Below, one piece after another: positions 6,157-6,323 of a stretch of DNA of 6,323 bases; positions within the stretch are counted from its first letter, which is position 1; each line of letters opens with the position of its first letter. The stretch is taken from NCBI GenBank assembly GCA_031398325.1, contig JANNNB010000136.1:1-6323 (forward strand), read 5' to 3'. The stretch is from Sva-07 sp031398325. Its GTDB lineage: Bacteria; Actinomycetota; Acidimicrobiia; Acidimicrobiales; Ilumatobacteraceae. A program made the position numbers and the translations under genes. The notes beneath the pieces are model-generated. The model was not told the DNA's origin and did not search any database. It was given only the letters and a program-made list of their open reading frames with translations.

Positions 6157-6323
6157 ATGACCGAACAACCCGCCGATCGAGCCGCCCCCACCCGTGCGCG
6201 GGGTAAAACAGCGGGCGGGTTGCCCCGGTTTGGTTCCGGCACCCCGCGGGGGGGGGGGGGGGGGCCCCCCCCGCCCCGGGGCGGGTCGGCGACCCCCCCC
6301 AACCCCCGGTGGGGGCGCAGGGG
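6157..6323 (+). CDS. Possible divergent regulator N-terminus (TetR-like?), truncated and degraded
   Basis: An open plus-strand frame starts at ATG 6157-6159 and runs to the window edge. It begins MTEQPADRAAPTRARGKTAG, a polar, basic arm like those preceding the helix-turn-helix of TetR-family regulators. No helix-turn-helix can be read, because the following codons dissolve into glycine and proline from homopolymer G and C. Its position, divergent from the operon and next to a palindrome and a candidate promoter, fits an autoregulated local repressor. There is only a weak purine-rich stretch (AGAGAG) before the ATG. Family assignment is guesswork from about 20 residues plus context. It could also be a spurious frame. 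Confidence 0.33.
   Translation, partial: MTEQPADRAAPTRARGKTAGGLPRFGSGTPRGGGGGPPPPRGGSATPPNPRWGRR
6241..6323. other. G/C homopolymer low-complexity end, probable assembly artefact
   Basis: This stretch contains a run of 17 G (6248-6264) followed directly by 8 C (6265-6272), then more runs of 4 to 8 C or G. A and T almost vanish. It resembles low-quality read ends at a contig terminus rather than natural sequence, and the AAAACA and GGTTTGGTTCC codons just before it are already unlike the neighbouring genes. The true sequence of any gene here cannot be trusted. Confidence 0.8.

Overview
This is a high-GC window with long antisense shadow ORFs, GTG starts, 1-4 nt gene overlaps and actinobacterial-looking proteins. 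I infer an actinobacterium, possibly of the Acidimicrobiia/Ilumatobacter type. That placement rests on overall style, not on a marker gene.

Nearly everything lies in one minus-strand, operon-like run, read from right to left. (1) A 798-aa fusion of a fatty acyl-CoA reductase-type (NAD_binding_4) domain with a C-terminal HAD-IB phosphatase-like domain (6132-3736). (2) A 395-aa zinc-type medium-chain alcohol dehydrogenase (3739-2552) that overlaps gene 1 by GTGA. (3) About 170 bp holding two near-perfect 72-bp tandem repeat units, which also encode a 57-codon ORF tiling exactly between its neighbours. (4) A 528-aa LarA-like (DUF2088, lactate racemase family) protein (2382-796). (5) A PlsC/AGPAT-type acyltransferase (787-1) that runs off the left edge. 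The tight spacing suggests co-transcription.

At the right end, a perfect 16-bp palindrome (6138-6153) sits between the operon start and a possible divergent gene beginning at 6157. The first residues of that gene resemble the polar N-terminal arm of a TetR-type regulator. A consensus TTGACA element lies 17 bp from a TACCAA box that overlaps the palindrome, as expected for a self-repressing regulator that also controls the operon. The divergent gene cannot be followed, because the sequence turns into G and C homopolymers from about 6248 and looks like a degraded contig end.

Taken together, an acyl-CoA reductase, a dehydrogenase, a LarA-like putative racemase/epimerase, a HAD phosphatase-like domain and a glycerolipid acyltransferase suggest biosynthesis or modification of an unusual lipid. 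The parts are recognisable, but the pathway and product are inference. Several catalytic positions depart from family consensus: HAD motif I is DxE, the LarA arginine and one histidine are missing, and the ADH structural-zinc cysteines are missing.
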